From contig CP069419.1 in assembly GCA_017569285.1 (NCBI GenBank), forward strand, positions 1,550,001 to 1,614,000: a stretch of 64,000 nt of DNA, given 5' to 3'. The notes under the pieces are model-generated. The model had not been told where the DNA came from and did no database searches. It saw only the letters and a program-made list of their open reading frames with translations. This document shows, one piece after another, positions 1 to 9,913 of this stretch; position 1 is the stretch's first letter; each line of letters starts with the position of its first letter. The translations under genes and the position numbers were made by a program. The DNA is from Clostridiales bacterium. Lineage in GTDB: Bacteria; Bacillota; Clostridia; Christensenellales; Aristaeellaceae.

Positions 1-542
<542 letters not shown>

Positions 543-567
<25 letters not shown>

Positions 568-1355
568 CCTGCGACGATCTCTGTGATTTCCTGCGTAATG
601 GAGTTCTGCCGTGCCCGGTTGTACTGCAGCTGCAGCCGGTCGATCATCTCCTGCGCGTTCTTGCCGGCGGAGTCCATCGCCATCCGGCGGGCCGCCACCT
701 CGCAGGCGAAGCTTTCCCGGATGCAGGCGCTGATCAGGCCGCTCACATAGGTGGGCACCGCGCCGTTCAGCACGGTCTGCTCGTCCGGCTCGAAAATCGG
801 CTCCGCTTTCCCGGTCTTTTCCGTCTTTTCCAGCGGCAGCACCCACTTCAGGGTGGCTTCCTGGCTCAGCATCGACCGGTACCGGGTGTACAGGATTCCA
901 AGCTTCCCGTACTTTCCCTCCACGAAGTCCCGGCACAGCCGGTCCGCGATTTCCTTCACCTTGACAGACGGCACCTTTTCGGAGGAGATGACCTCCTGTC
1001 CGAACCGCTCGCAGGCCCGTTTCCCGATGGCGATCACCTCGTCAGCCTTTACCGTGGCTGCCAGGCGGAACACATTGGCGTTATAGCCGCCCGCAAGCCC
1101 GCGGTCACCGGCAATCACGATCAGCCGGATTCCCTCGCCCGAAGGCTGCATGTACGGCGAACGCTCGCATTCCGGCGCGGCGCGGAGCAGGTCCACCACG
1201 CTGTCCATGGCGGATACGTACTCGCGGGTCCGGTTCATATCCCGGGTTGCCCGGCGGATCTTGGAGGAAGCCACCAGGCCCATGGCCCTGGTCAGGTGCA
1301 GCGTGGAGTCCACACTGCGGATCCGGCTCCTCAGGGATTTGATATCTGCGCCCAT
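543..1355 (-). CDS. atpG: F-type ATP synthase subunit gamma
   Basis: Central rotor stalk of F1, 270 residues, slightly short for the family (about 285). The N-terminus MGADIKSLRSRIRSVDSTLH and the block LTRAMGLVASSKIRRA are the typical first coiled-coil helix; IVIAGDRGLAGGYNANV is the conserved nucleotide-fold strand-loop; the C-terminal helix NRARQNSITQEITEIV is the second coiled-coil arm. It starts 3 bases after atpA ends. The last residues (about GVGDNR) and the stop codon are encoded inside the right end of the palindromic repeat, so the usual C-terminal tail appears to have been replaced by repeat-derived sequence. Function should be unaffected because the tail beyond EIV is variable. 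Confidence 0.97.
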
Positions 1356-1358
1356 GCC

Positions 1359-2852
1359 TTACCTCTTATAGCCTTTCAGGGCTTCCTTCAGGGTCTCCAC
1401 GTCGGAGGCTTCCCACTGGCCCTGCTCAATACGGACAAGCAGGTCTTCATACCGGGCCTGGAGATATTCATACAGGCCGTCCTCATATGCCGCGACATCC
1501 TTCGGCTCCACGTCGTTCAGGTAGCCGTTGATGACCGCATAGACGATCGCCACCTGGCCGCCGACCCGGACCGGGCGGGAGCGCTTCTGCTTCAGCACTT
1601 CCACAATCCGGGCACCCAGTGCAAGACGGGCCTTGGTATCCGCGTCCAGGTCGCTGCCGAACTGGGCAAACGCCTGCAGCTCACGGTACTGCGCGTACAG
1701 CAGCTTCAGTTCGCCGGCCACCTTCTTCATACCCTTGATCTGGGCAGCGCCGCCGACGCGGCTGACCGAGATACCGGGGTTGATGGCGGGCCGTATACCG
1801 CTGTGGAACAGTTCGGTTTCCAGGAAGATCTGGCCGTCGGTGATGGAGATGACGTTCGTGGGGATATAAGCGGAAACGTCGCCCGCCTGGGTTTCAATGA
1901 TCGGCAGGGCGGTAATGGAACCTCCGCCGTATTCCGGCGCCACACAGGCCGCGCGTTCCAGCAGCCGGCTGTGCAGGTAGAACACGTCGCCGGGATATGC
2001 TTCACGTCCCGGAGGCCGGCGGATCAGCAGGCTCAGTGCGCGGTAAGCCACCGCGTGCTTGCTCAGGTCGTCATAGACGATCAGCACGTCCTTGCCCTGT
2101 GCGCGGAAGTATTCCGCCATGGCGCAGCCGGCGTAGGGCGCGATATACTGCAGCGGGGCGCTTTCCGCCGCCGATGCGGAAACGATGATCGTGTAGGGCA
2201 TCGCGCCGGCCTTTTCCAGTTCCTGCGCGATCTGCACAACGCTCGTACGCTTCTGGCCGATGGCCACGTAGATGCAGATGACCCCCGTGTCCTTCTGGTT
2301 CATGATCGTATCCACCGCAATGGTGGTTTTACCGGTCTGGCGGTCGCCGATAATCAGCTCGCGCTGTCCCCGGCCAATCGGGATCATACTGTCGATTGCC
2401 TTGATACCGGTCTGCAGCGGAACACTGACGCCCTTGCGCTGGATAATGCCCGGCGCAGGGGATTCCACAGGCCGGATCTCGGTTGTCTCCGCGGGGCCCT
2501 TGCCGTCAATCGGGATGCCCAGCGCGTTGACCACGCGGCCCAGCAGCGCTTCGCCGACCGGTACGCTCAGCGGCTCACCGGTGCGGTACACCACAGAACC
2601 CTCACGGATTGTATCCTTGTCGCTCAGGATTGCGACGGACACCGTTTCCTCCTCCAGGTTCTGCGCCACACCGAAGCTGCCGTCCTCAAATCGGAGCAGC
2701 TCGTTGGCCATGCAGGCACGAAGACCGTACACCGTTGCGATACCGTCGCCGACGGTAATGACGGTGCCGTTTTCCTTCATTTCAATTTTGGATTCGTACT
2801 GCCGGATTTGCTCCTTGATAATACTGCTGATTTCTACTGCCTTGGAGCTCAC
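1359..2852 (-). CDS. atpA: F-type ATP synthase subunit alpha
   Basis: Non-catalytic nucleotide-binding subunit of the F1 hexamer, 497 residues (family about 500). The Walker A motif GDRQTGKT follows RGQRELIIG, the Walker B strand is in [17 protein letters not shown], and the signature [14 protein letters not shown] is intact. The N-terminal beta-barrel includes [14 protein letters not shown]. The start overlaps the end of atpH by 4 bases (ATGA type), implying coupled translation. Nothing is missing or broken. Confidence 0.98.
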   Translation of the reverse strand: MSSKAVEISSIIKEQIRQYESKIEMKENGTVITVGDGIATVYGLRACMANELLRFEDGSFGVAQNLEEETVSVAILSDKDTIREGSVVYRTGEPLSVPVGEALLGRVVNALGIPIDGKGPAETTEIRPVESPAPGIIQRKGVSVPLQTGIKAIDSMIPIGRGQRELIIGDRQTGKTTIAVDTIMNQKDTGVICIYVAIGQKRTSVVQIAQELEKAGAMPYTIIVSASAAESAPLQYIAPYAGCAMAEYFRAQGKDVLIVYDDLSKHAVAYRALSLLIRRPPGREAYPGDVFYLHSRLLERAACVAPEYGGGSITALPIIETQAGDVSAYIPTNVISITDGQIFLETELFHSGIRPAINPGISVSRVGGAAQIKGMKKVAGELKLLYAQYRELQAFAQFGSDLDADTKARLALGARIVEVLKQKRSRPVRVGGQVAIVYAVINGYLNDVEPKDVAAYEDGLYEYLQARYEDLLVRIEQGQWEASDVETLKEALKGYKR

Positions 2853-3379
2853 GAATTCATCACTTCCTTGATCTGCTCAAGTTTGTTCCTGATACTGCCG
2901 TCGATCACCTTGCCGTCCACTTCCACGCGGACGCCGCCGATCAGGGCCGGATCCACCCGGCACTGCAGCGTAACCCCGTGGCCGATCCGGTTTTCCATTT
3001 CCTTCCGGATCGCGACAGCTTCCGCTTCCTTCAGCGGAACCGCAGAGGTAACGTAGGCAACGGATTCTCCCCGGTACTGGCGGACCAGCGCGTCATATTC
3101 CCGGCCCATTGCTTCCAGGCCCGAGATATGGCCGCGGGATACCATCATGCGGAGCACGCCCATCAGCACCTGCGGCACTTTTCCGCCGAAGGCTTCATCC
3201 AGGGCCTGGATCCGTTTTTCCTTGCCGATGGCGGGGCTGGCCAGCAGCTGCCCGAACTCGGGCGCCTGCATTACCGCGCTGATCACGGTTTCCAGGCCGG
3301 CGGTCGTTTCATCCGCCTGCTCCGCCTGGATAGCCAGCTCAAACAGTGCCTCGGCATATTCCCTGTTAGTTGTTGTCAT
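2849..3379 (-). CDS. atpH: F-type ATP synthase subunit delta
   Basis: Peripheral-stalk subunit linking F1 to the b dimer (OSCP family), 176 residues. The N-terminal six-helix domain begins [14 protein letters not shown], the classic Y-A-x-A-L-F pattern, and the C-terminal part has the conserved [26 protein letters not shown]-type segment (G-G-x-x-x-x-G...D-x-S). It overlaps atpF by 14 bases upstream and atpA by 4 downstream, so it is embedded in the operon. Sequence conservation of this subunit is generally low, but motif and position make the call firm. Confidence 0.95.
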   Translation of the reverse strand: MTTTNREYAEALFELAIQAEQADETTAGLETVISAVMQAPEFGQLLASPAIGKEKRIQALDEAFGGKVPQVLMGVLRMMVSRGHISGLEAMGREYDALVRQYRGESVAYVTSAVPLKEAEAVAIRKEMENRIGHGVTLQCRVDPALIGGVRVEVDGKVIDGSIRNKLEQIKEVMNS

Positions 3380-3878
3380 TTTCTGTTCCTATCTCCTGCA
3401 GGAAGGAATCGATCAGCGCCCGGTGATCCTCTTCGTTGATCTCACGCTGCAGCAGCTTCCCGGTCAGCCGCGCCGACACGTCCGCGATCTCCCGCTTCAT
3501 GTCGTCCTCGGCCTTTTTCCGCTCCAGCAGGGCATCGGCTTCCGCCTGCCGGCGGATATCCGTTGCCTTTTCCCGGGCTTCTGCCACGATTTCGCTGCCC
3601 CGGTGCTCCGCCATGCGGGTCGCATCGGAGATAATCTGGTCCGACGTCTGCTGCGCGGCCGCCATGGCAGCCTCATAGTTCAGCCGGTCTTCCTCCGCCT
3701 CCGCCTTCGCGGCGGCGGCCTGCGCGTAATCCGCGTCAATCGCGGCACGCCGGGCGTCCAGGATCTTCTTCACCGGCTTGAACAAAAAGCGTTTCAGGAT
3801 CCACGTCAAAAGCAGCAGGTTCGCCAGCGAGGCCAGAATCTGCCAGATGTTGACGGAAATCACATCTAAGTTAAACAT
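3366..3878 (-). CDS. atpF: F-type ATP synthase subunit b
   Basis: Membrane-anchored peripheral stalk subunit, 170 residues. One N-terminal hydrophobic segment (IWQILASLANLLLLTWIL, about residues 11-28) is followed by KRFLFKPVKKILDARR and a long charged alpha-helix rich in Ala, Glu, Arg and Lys, the right-handed coiled coil that reaches delta. The PVKKILDxR motif is the standard b-subunit signature. The gene lies 15 bases downstream of atpE and overlaps atpH. Only one b-type gene is present, so the stalk is presumably a homodimer, as in most heterotrophic bacteria. Confidence 0.96.
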   Translation of the reverse strand: MFNLDVISVNIWQILASLANLLLLTWILKRFLFKPVKKILDARRAAIDADYAQAAAAKAEAEEDRLNYEAAMAAAQQTSDQIISDATRMAEHRGSEIVAEAREKATDIRRQAEADALLERKKAEDDMKREIADVSARLTGKLLQREINEEDHRALIDSFLQEIGTENDNN

Positions 3879-3893
3879 AAGCGCCCTCTCGGA

Positions 3894-4202
<309 letters not shown>

Positions 4203-5135
4203 TTACGCGGCCGTATTTTGGATTTCCGGTTTGTTTTGTTTTTTCCTGCGGGCGTTCCAGTCATCCCACGGAACGGCGCCCGCCACATTCAGCATCGTCA
4301 GCATGGCAAAGATGAACGCCTGCATCAGGCCGCTGAATACATCAAAGTAAATGCTCAGGACCGCCGGGAGACCCACCCGCAGCAGCGGGATGTCCCCGAG
4401 GAATCCGGGCAGGAATCCAAGCACCGATTTGCTCAGCCCCGTCAGCGCCGATCCGATCAGCGCGGAGATCACCGCGCCGCTCAGGATGTTGCCGTAGTGA
4501 CGGAAGGCCATGCTCACCGGGGTGGCGAATTCGCCGATCACATTCATCGGCGCAAACACGGGAATGGGCTTGAACAGGCCCTTCGTGTAGTTCCACACGC
4601 CGCCGCGGAACTTGTAGTACATGATCATGAAGAACACCAGGATCGCCCAGCCGAAGGTGATGTTCACGTCGCCTGTCGGCGAGAACAGGCCCAGCAGGCA
4701 GATCAGGCTGCTGAACGCGCTCAGTCCCATGATCGCCGCGATGAACGGAGCCCACTCCTTAAAGTAGCCGCCCATGTTGTTCCGGACCAGGGCTTCGCAC
4801 TTCTCCACCATCCATTCCGCCACCAGCTGGCGCTTCAGCTCAGCCTTCGCGGTCAGGCCGTGGGTCAGGTACAGGCACAGTCCCAGGATCGAGATCATCA
4901 CGCCCCAGGAGTTTACCTGGCTCTCCGAGAGGTAAATCGGCATCAGCGGCGCCGGAATCTCCAGGAACACCAGTGCGCCGGCAATCTGGACGCCTTCCCC
5001 GGCTGCCGGTGTAAACAGCACCTTCAGCACAATCAGCGCCAGGATCGGCAGGATAATCATCGCGATCAGCGCGTGGTCCACCCGGCGGAATTTCGCGCTT
5101 TTCACGTCCACCGCCGGAGCGGCTTTCTCAGTCAA
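4203..5135 (-). CDS. atpB: F-type ATP synthase subunit a
   Basis: Stator channel subunit of Fo, 310 residues, with at least five hydrophobic segments. The essential stator arginine is in MAFRHYGNILSG, a variant of the usual S-x-R-L-F/x-G-N motif, and the C-terminal helix LMQAFIFAMLTMLNVAGA has the conserved Q-A-x-x-F pattern. The protein is longer than many a subunits because of an extended N-terminus and a loop near residues 55-80. Its start overlaps the end of the atpI-like gene by 8 bases. Consistent with either H+ or Na+ coupling; the c subunit is the better predictor. Confidence 0.96.
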   Translation of the reverse strand: MTEKAAPAVDVKSAKFRRVDHALIAMIILPILALIVLKVLFTPAAGEGVQIAGALVFLEIPAPLMPIYLSESQVNSWGVMISILGLCLYLTHGLTAKAELKRQLVAEWMVEKCEALVRNNMGGYFKEWAPFIAAIMGLSAFSSLICLLGLFSPTGDVNITFGWAILVFFMIMYYKFRGGVWNYTKGLFKPIPVFAPMNVIGEFATPVSMAFRHYGNILSGAVISALIGSALTGLSKSVLGFLPGFLGDIPLLRVGLPAVLSIYFDVFSGLMQAFIFAMLTMLNVAGAVPWDDWNARRKKQNKPEIQNTAA

Positions 5136-5547
5136 TCAGATCACTTCCTTCCGTCCCCGTGTTCCCTGTTCCGCGTTTCCGGTCCAGAATCGGCCGGAAC
5201 GCGATGGCAACCCGGGGGAAAAGCAACGGAATCAGCGTTGCAAAAACATTGGTTTTGAACACACCGATAAGCAGCGCGCTCAGCGCGCCGACTCCGATCA
5301 GGCGCAGGGTGGCTGTCGCCTTCACCCGCTGGGCGGCTTCCTCGGGTTTCCCCTTGTCCACCGCGCGGCTGACCGTATAGGCCAGCAGGAAGAAATTCCC
5401 CACCGCCAGCACGGCGCCGCCCAGGTTTCCGAACAGCACAGAAAGATCCCACTGACGGATGATCAGGAATACCGCTTCCATCAGCAGGCTCAGCAGAAGC
5501 ACCCATACGGTAATATACCCGGTTTCCTTTTTTACAGCCGGATCCAT
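5128..5547 (-). CDS. atpI: AtpI-like membrane protein, first gene of the atp operon
   Basis: Small integral membrane protein, 139 residues, with about four hydrophobic segments (around VWVLLLSLLMEAVFLII, GAVLAVGNFFLLAY, LRLIGVGALSALLIGV and the ATLIPLLFPRVAIAF stretch). Sequence similarity to the ATP synthase I family is modest; the call leans on topology, size and position immediately upstream of, and overlapping, atpB. In other bacteria this subunit helps assemble the c ring and may carry Mg2+. It follows a strong promoter by about 40 bases, so it is the operon's first gene. Confidence 0.8.
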   Translation of the reverse strand: MDPAVKKETGYITVWVLLLSLLMEAVFLIIRQWDLSVLFGNLGGAVLAVGNFFLLAYTVSRAVDKGKPEEAAQRVKATATLRLIGVGALSALLIGVFKTNVFATLIPLLFPRVAIAFRPILDRKRGTGNTGTEGSDLID

Positions 5548-5589
5548 CCCCGAAAAGGCCCTCCTTCCCTGTTATACAACCTAACGGAT

Positions 5590-5618
5590 ATTGTAACAAA
5601 TCAACCCTCTTTTTGCAA
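5590..5618 (-). promoter_or_regulatory. Promoter of the atp operon
   Basis: On the minus strand a -35 TTGCAA (5613-5618) and a -10 TACAAT (5590-5595) are separated by exactly 17 bases, 43 bases before the atpI start. It is a sigma-A-type promoter by sequence; the transcription start is inferred. Confidence 0.8.
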
Positions 5619-5687
5619 CCATAGCCTCCGGTGAAAATGGAGAAAAATCAACAGAAAACGGCAAAGCGGAAGGCGAAAAAAAAGAAG

Positions 5688-5716
5688 TGGCAAAGCGCCC
5701 GGAAATGCGGTAAAAT
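5688..5716 (+). promoter_or_regulatory. Possible promoter for the zinc-finger membrane protein gene
   Basis: A TAAAAT at 5711-5716 is preceded at 17 bases by a poor -35 (TGGCAA, 5688-5693). A second TAAAAT at 5725-5730 is an alternative. The ribosome-binding site AAGGGAG (5752-5758) is clear, the promoter is not. Confidence 0.35.
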
Positions 5717-5764
5717 GATATTGGTAAAATTTCGCTTCAACATCCGGATATAAGGGAGTTATAT

Positions 5765-6889
5765 ATGGGAAAGCTTGTCATGGGTTACTGGGACTGCCCG
5801 GTCTGCGGTACGAAAGAGATCCGCGGCGACGTGCAGAACTGTCCCGCCTGCGGCCGGGCCCGCGGGGATGTCAAATTCTACATGAAAAACTATACCGAAG
5901 GCGAGATCCGCGAGGAGAATGAGCGCGGCGATATCGAGTACCTGTCGGAGGATGAGGCAAAATACGTCAGTAAAAATCCGGACTGGTACTGCTCCTTCTG
6001 CAATTCCCTCAACAGCGACAACGCCGAATACTGCAGCAACTGCGGTTCCAGCCGCAAGGATTCGGAAAGCAACTACTTCGACCAGCTGAAAAAGCGGAAG
6101 GAGCGCGAAGAAGCCGAGCTGGCCGCCCAACCGCATACCGCGGTTCCGCAGAAGAGCAGCAAAAAGCCGCTGTTCATTCTCGCCCTTGTCGTTCTGGCAA
6201 TTATCCTGCTGTTCTCCTGGATGAACGGAAACAAAACCGCCGGCGACCTGAAGGTCACCGCGCTGAACTGGGTCCGGAACATCAATATTGAGAAGAACAT
6301 CCAGTACAGCGAATCCGGCTGGGCTTTGCCGGCCGGCGCGGAACTGGTTGATCAGAAAGAGGAATACCACCACTCAGATTCTGTACTCACCGGCTATATT
6401 CCCCGGGAAGTCGAGCGCTCCCGCCGGGTGCTGGACCACTATGAAACCTACTACACTTACGAGGATATGGGCAACGGCTACATGCAGGAAGTCCCCCATG
6501 AGCGCCCGGTTTACAAAACCGAATACTATACGGAGACCATCGATGAACCGGTCTATGCCCAGGTTCCCCGCTACGCGACGAAATACTACTATACCATCTG
6601 GCGTTGGTCGCCCGGGCGCGATGTGACCTCCTCCGGGGACAATCACGAAACCGCCTGGCCGGAATATACGCTGGAGGAAAACGAGCGGGAGGGAAAGCGC
6701 TCCGAGGCTTACAGCTTCACGGTGACGAACAGCAAGGGCGAAACCGCCGAATACCGCCTGGCAGAAAAGGACTGGATGAACCTCAATGCGGGTGACAGCA
6801 TCTTCATCACCGCAAAACGCACCGGTGCGGAACCGTATATTTCCGATGAAAAAGGCAACAAAATTGCTGATATTGTCCAGATCCGGTAA
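5765..6889 (+). CDS. Membrane protein with a zinc ribbon, a RanBP2-type zinc finger and a large extracytoplasmic domain
   Basis: 374 residues of unknown function. The cytoplasmic N-terminus has four cysteines C11, C14, C26, C29 (zinc ribbon, CPVC and CPAC) and then W74, C76, C79, N83, C90, C93, an exact W-x-C-x2-C-x3-N-x6-C-x2-C RanBP2 zinc finger. A charged helix (about 104-121) leads to one membrane segment (about 136-152). The outer part is Tyr-rich with repeated aromatic pairs (HYETYYTYED, TEYYTE, KYYYTIWRW). It starts at ATG after AAGGGAG and is monocistronic, ended by a bidirectional terminator. The topology suggests coupling of an internal metal- or RNA-binding module to an outside domain, but that is speculation; I do not recognise a named family for the outer half. 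Confidence 0.85.
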   Translation: MGKLVMGYWDCPVCGTKEIRGDVQNCPACGRARGDVKFYMKNYTEGEIREENERGDIEYLSEDEAKYVSKNPDWYCSFCNSLNSDNAEYCSNCGSSRKDSESNYFDQLKKRKEREEAELAAQPHTAVPQKSSKKPLFILALVVLAIILLFSWMNGNKTAGDLKVTALNWVRNINIEKNIQYSESGWALPAGAELVDQKEEYHHSDSVLTGYIPREVERSRRVLDHYETYYTYEDMGNGYMQEVPHERPVYKTEYYTETIDEPVYAQVPRYATKYYYTIWRWSPGRDVTSSGDNHETAWPEYTLEENEREGKRSEAYSFTVTNSKGETAEYRLAEKDWMNLNAGDSIFITAKRTGAEPYISDEKGNKIADIVQIR

Positions 6890-6904
6890 TACAGACAGTA
6901 AAAG

Positions 6905-6931
6905 CGCGGGTGACTCAGTCACCCGCGTTTT
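6905..6931. terminator. Bidirectional terminator between convergent genes
   Basis: A perfect 11-bp inverted repeat (6905-6915 with 6917-6927, CGCGGGTGACT core) is followed on the plus strand by TTTT and on the minus strand by CTTTT. It serves the zinc-finger gene and the leftward aldo/keto reductase operon. Confidence 0.88.
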
Positions 6932-6932
6932 G

Positions 6933-8126
6933 TTATGCTTTCCGTTTCCTTTTGAACAGCCACCAGCGCGCCGCGCTGATTGCGCCTTTCACCCACCAGG
7001 GTCGCAGCGCCCTGTCTGCGTTTTTCAGTTCCTGGATAATCGGCAGGTGCTGGGGACAGTGCTTCTCGCACTTTCCGCACCCGACGCACTGGGAAGCGAA
7101 TACCGGCTCCTTGCGCATGGCTACGGACTGGAAGTAATCCCGCAGTCCGGATACGCGTCCTTCGGTCGACAGCTTGTTGTAGCAGAAAAACGTTCCCGGA
7201 ATGTTCACTCCCTGCGGGCACGGCATGCAGTAGCCGCATCCGGTGCAGCCGACGCGGATTCCGGCGTTGATTGCCTTCCGGACCCCGTCGATCAGGGCGC
7301 GGTCCGCGTCCGTAAAGGAGCCGGGCAGTGCGTCTGACACAGTACGACAGTTCTCCTCCAGCATTTCCAGCGAATTCATGCCGGAAAGCACACACGTAAC
7401 CTCCGGCTGGTTCCACAGCCAGCGGAATGCCAGCTCAGCGGGGCTCCGATGCGCCGGATCGGCGTTGATCAGCCGTTTTGCCTCCTGCGGCAGCAGGTTC
7501 ACCAGCTTGCCGCCCCGCAGCGGTTCCATGATAATCACGGGAATTCCTTTGGCCGCGGCGGCCTGCAGGCCTTTCCGTCCGGCCTGGGAAACCTCGTCCA
7601 TATAGTTGTACTGGATCTGGCAGAAATCCCAGTCATACGCGTCCAGGATCTCCAGGAATGTCGCCGTGTTGCCATGGAAGGAGAACCCGATCTGCCCGAT
7701 TGCACCGGTCCGCTTTTTCTCCGCGATCCAGTCCTCGATCCCCAGCGCCTGCAGCTTCTGCCAGGCGTCCAGGTCCGTCAGCATATGCATCAGGTAGAAA
7801 TCCACATGGTCGGTCCGCAGGCGGCTCAGCTGCTCATCAAAATACCGGTCAATCGCCTCGCGGCTGCGGATCATATACTGCGGCAGCTTGGTCGCGATAT
7901 ATACTTTGCCGCGCAGGCTGTACTTTTCCAGCGCTTCGCCCAGGCAGGCTTCGCTGCCCGAATAGATATACGCCGTGTCAAAATAATTGACGCCCAGCTC
8001 CACTGCCCGCAGGATTTCCCGCTCGGCTTCCTCCTGGTCGATACCCGTGCCCTTCCGGCAGAAGCGCATGCATCCGAATCCCAGTGCGGAGATGTCCCGG
8101 CCGTTCCGGTCCTTCCGATACTGCAT
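6933..8126 (-). CDS. Aldo/keto reductase with C-terminal 4Fe-4S ferredoxin-like domain
   Basis: 397 residues. The N-terminal two thirds form an aldo/keto reductase barrel: start RNGRDISALGFGCMR, catalytic-type Asp/Tyr in NYFDTAYIYSGSE, Lys in IATKLP and His in YLMHML. The C-terminal part adds a cysteine-rich domain, CTGCGYCMPCPQGVNIP followed by CVGCGKCEKHCPQ, typical of the clostridial YhdN-like oxidoreductases that carry iron-sulfur clusters. It probably reduces an aldehyde or ketone with NADPH in the cytoplasm, with electrons possibly passed through the clusters; the substrate is unknown. It is the last gene of the mrfA-mrfB-TPR-lepB operon, 9 bases after lepB. Confidence 0.92.
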   Translation of the reverse strand: MQYRKDRNGRDISALGFGCMRFCRKGTGIDQEEAEREILRAVELGVNYFDTAYIYSGSEACLGEALEKYSLRGKVYIATKLPQYMIRSREAIDRYFDEQLSRLRTDHVDFYLMHMLTDLDAWQKLQALGIEDWIAEKKRTGAIGQIGFSFHGNTATFLEILDAYDWDFCQIQYNYMDEVSQAGRKGLQAAAAKGIPVIIMEPLRGGKLVNLLPQEAKRLINADPAHRSPAELAFRWLWNQPEVTCVLSGMNSLEMLEENCRTVSDALPGSFTDADRALIDGVRKAINAGIRVGCTGCGYCMPCPQGVNIPGTFFCYNKLSTEGRVSGLRDYFQSVAMRKEPVFASQCVGCGKCEKHCPQHLPIIQELKNADRALRPWWVKGAISAARWWLFKRKRKA

Positions 8127-8135
8127 AGCTTTCCT

Positions 8136-9080
8136 TTACTCCACGCCCCGCCAGCTGTTGAAGGGATACAGGACCCGGCGCACATGGCCGATGATCATAT
8201 CCCGCTCAATCGCGCCGACCGCGCGGCTGTCGTTCGAGTTGTTCCGGTGGTCGCCCATCACAAAGTAGTAATCCCGGTCCACCGTAAATTCCTTCCCGAT
8301 CAGGTCCGGGCATTCCGCCAGCCAGGCGTTGAAATCCCATTCCTTCCCATCATAGGCCACAACCGTTTCGGTCGCCTCGCGCTTTCCTCCCCGGCTGCTG
8401 TCATTCACCTTCCGGTCATAGATCTTCAGGATCTTTCCGTCCGCATCCTTCGCGGTTACGGCGGTCATTTTCCGTTCCCATGCTGCACCGTTGACCTGAA
8501 TATCCAGGTTGCTGTCGGCAATCGTCAGCGTATCGCCTTTCTTCGGCACATAGTACGGGCCGAAGGAAGCGGCGCTGTAGCCCGCACGGTAGGCATCCGT
8601 AATGCCTTCGATTTCGCTTTCCTCTTTCACCTGTTCCCCGTTGATATACAGGAAGCCTTCCCGCAGCTCCACCGTATCGCCGGGCAGGCCAGCCACGCGC
8701 TTCACAAAGTCCACCGCACCGCGGGCCGGATAGCGGCAGATCACCACATCCAGCCGTGCCGGCGTCCCGTAGGAAATCCGGGCTGCCTTCTGGGCTGCGT
8801 TATCGCTCTGGAAGGGCAGGTTGAACCAGATGCCGGAGTAGTCATACTTGCTCACAAACATGATTTCCCCGTCGTTCAGGGTATCCAGCATGGACTCCCC
8901 GTCCACACGGACCATCTCAAACACCACGGAACGGATCACCAGCGCGGCGGCCAGCGCCACGACAATCGTCAGCACCCATTCCAGAATTTCGCGTCCCACC
9001 GACTTTTTGACCTTTTCCTTTTTGCCTTTTTTCTTTTGATCCGGCTGCTGCTCCGGTGTTTCGATCTTCTCCTCGCTCAT
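8136..9080 (-). CDS. lepB: Signal peptidase I with an unusually large extracytoplasmic insertion
   Basis: Membrane-bound serine protease that removes Sec and Tat signal peptides. A Lys-rich cytoplasmic tail precedes one membrane helix (about residues 34-50). Catalytic Ser63 lies in GESM and general-base Lys127 in DFVKRVAGLPGD; the box E motif GDHRNNSNDSR is intact. At 314 residues it is much longer than typical Gram-positive type I peptidases (about 170-200). The extra length falls mainly between the substrate-binding region and box E (about residues 170-270), where an additional beta-rich domain containing DADGKILKIYDRK is inserted. Its ATG overlaps the stop codon of the TPR gene (TGATG), so translation is coupled. 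Confidence 0.95.
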   Translation of the reverse strand: MSEEKIETPEQQPDQKKKGKKEKVKKSVGREILEWVLTIVVALAAALVIRSVVFEMVRVDGESMLDTLNDGEIMFVSKYDYSGIWFNLPFQSDNAAQKAARISYGTPARLDVVICRYPARGAVDFVKRVAGLPGDTVELREGFLYINGEQVKEESEIEGITDAYRAGYSAASFGPYYVPKKGDTLTIADSNLDIQVNGAAWERKMTAVTAKDADGKILKIYDRKVNDSSRGGKREATETVVAYDGKEWDFNAWLAECPDLIGKEFTVDRDYYFVMGDHRNNSNDSRAVGAIERDMIIGHVRRVLYPFNSWRGVE

Positions 9081-9913
9081 CAGACCGTTTCTCCTTTCAG
9101 GCGGGCGACTTCCTGTTCCGCCATCTCCTTGCTGCAGAAATTCAGCGGGGAGAACCGGCCTTCCAGTGTCTTTTCCATCTTCGCCAGCGCGGCGGTCCGG
9201 TTGCCTTCCTCTTCATCGTACCGGCTCAGGAAATACAGCGTATCGATCTGCCCTTCCTTGCGGGCAAGCGCCTTCTCAAACCACTCCCGGGCTGCGGTCT
9301 TGTCGCCCTGCACCCGGTAGATATACTGGGCCATGTTGTCCAGGCAGACGGAATCCTCTTCATCATATTCAACGGACCTGCGGATGAACTCCCCGGCCTT
9401 TTCCACGCCCGCGTTCCAGTCTTCTTCCGGTGTCATCGGCTTTTCCGCCGTCTCATCTTCCGCGCTTTCCGCAGCTTCCGTGTTTTCCGGTTCAGCTGTA
9501 TCCGCAGTCACCGCCTGGAAATCCGGCTTGTTGGCCAGGTCATATTTCTCAATATACAGGTAGCCGAGCGTCTGGTACAGCAGTCCGGTTTCACCCTTCT
9601 GCGCCTGCTGTTCCAGCGCGCTGATGCCCTTGTCCACATTGCCGAGCCGCATGCAGCATGTCGCATAATACACCAGCAGCTCCGTCCGCTGCTGGGGCGT
9701 CATGCCCGGCACCCGCTGATGCGCCACCAGGAAATCCTTGGCCTTCTGGTACTGTCCGTCCCGGATCAGCAGCAGGGCATACGGCAGCAGGTAACGGGGA
9801 TCGTTCAGGCCGTCGGCGATTGCTTCCTCATACAGGTGCATCGCTTCTTCCTTCTGTCCCTTCCGCTGCAGGGCAAGCGCCCGGTTTCCCTTGATGAATG
9901 ACTTAAGTCCCAT
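9080..9913 (-). CDS. Tetratricopeptide-repeat protein
   Basis: 277 residues made of TPR-like helix pairs: GNRALALQRKGQKEEAMHLYEEAI at the N-terminus, then repeats around AKDFLVAHQR, LLVYYATCCMRLGNVDKGISALE and AREWFEKALARKEGQIDTLYFLSRY. A Glu/Ala-rich acidic linker (about 150-175) splits two TPR blocks. There is no signal peptide, so it is probably a cytoplasmic scaffold. It overlaps the end of mrfB by 11 bases and the start of lepB by 1, so it belongs to the repair/secretion operon. Function unknown. Confidence 0.85.
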   Translation of the reverse strand: MGLKSFIKGNRALALQRKGQKEEAMHLYEEAIADGLNDPRYLLPYALLLIRDGQYQKAKDFLVAHQRVPGMTPQQRTELLVYYATCCMRLGNVDKGISALEQQAQKGETGLLYQTLGYLYIEKYDLANKPDFQAVTADTAEPENTEAAESAEDETAEKPMTPEEDWNAGVEKAGEFIRRSVEYDEEDSVCLDNMAQYIYRVQGDKTAAREWFEKALARKEGQIDTLYFLSRYDEEEGNRTAALAKMEKTLEGRFSPLNFCSKEMAEQEVARLKGETV

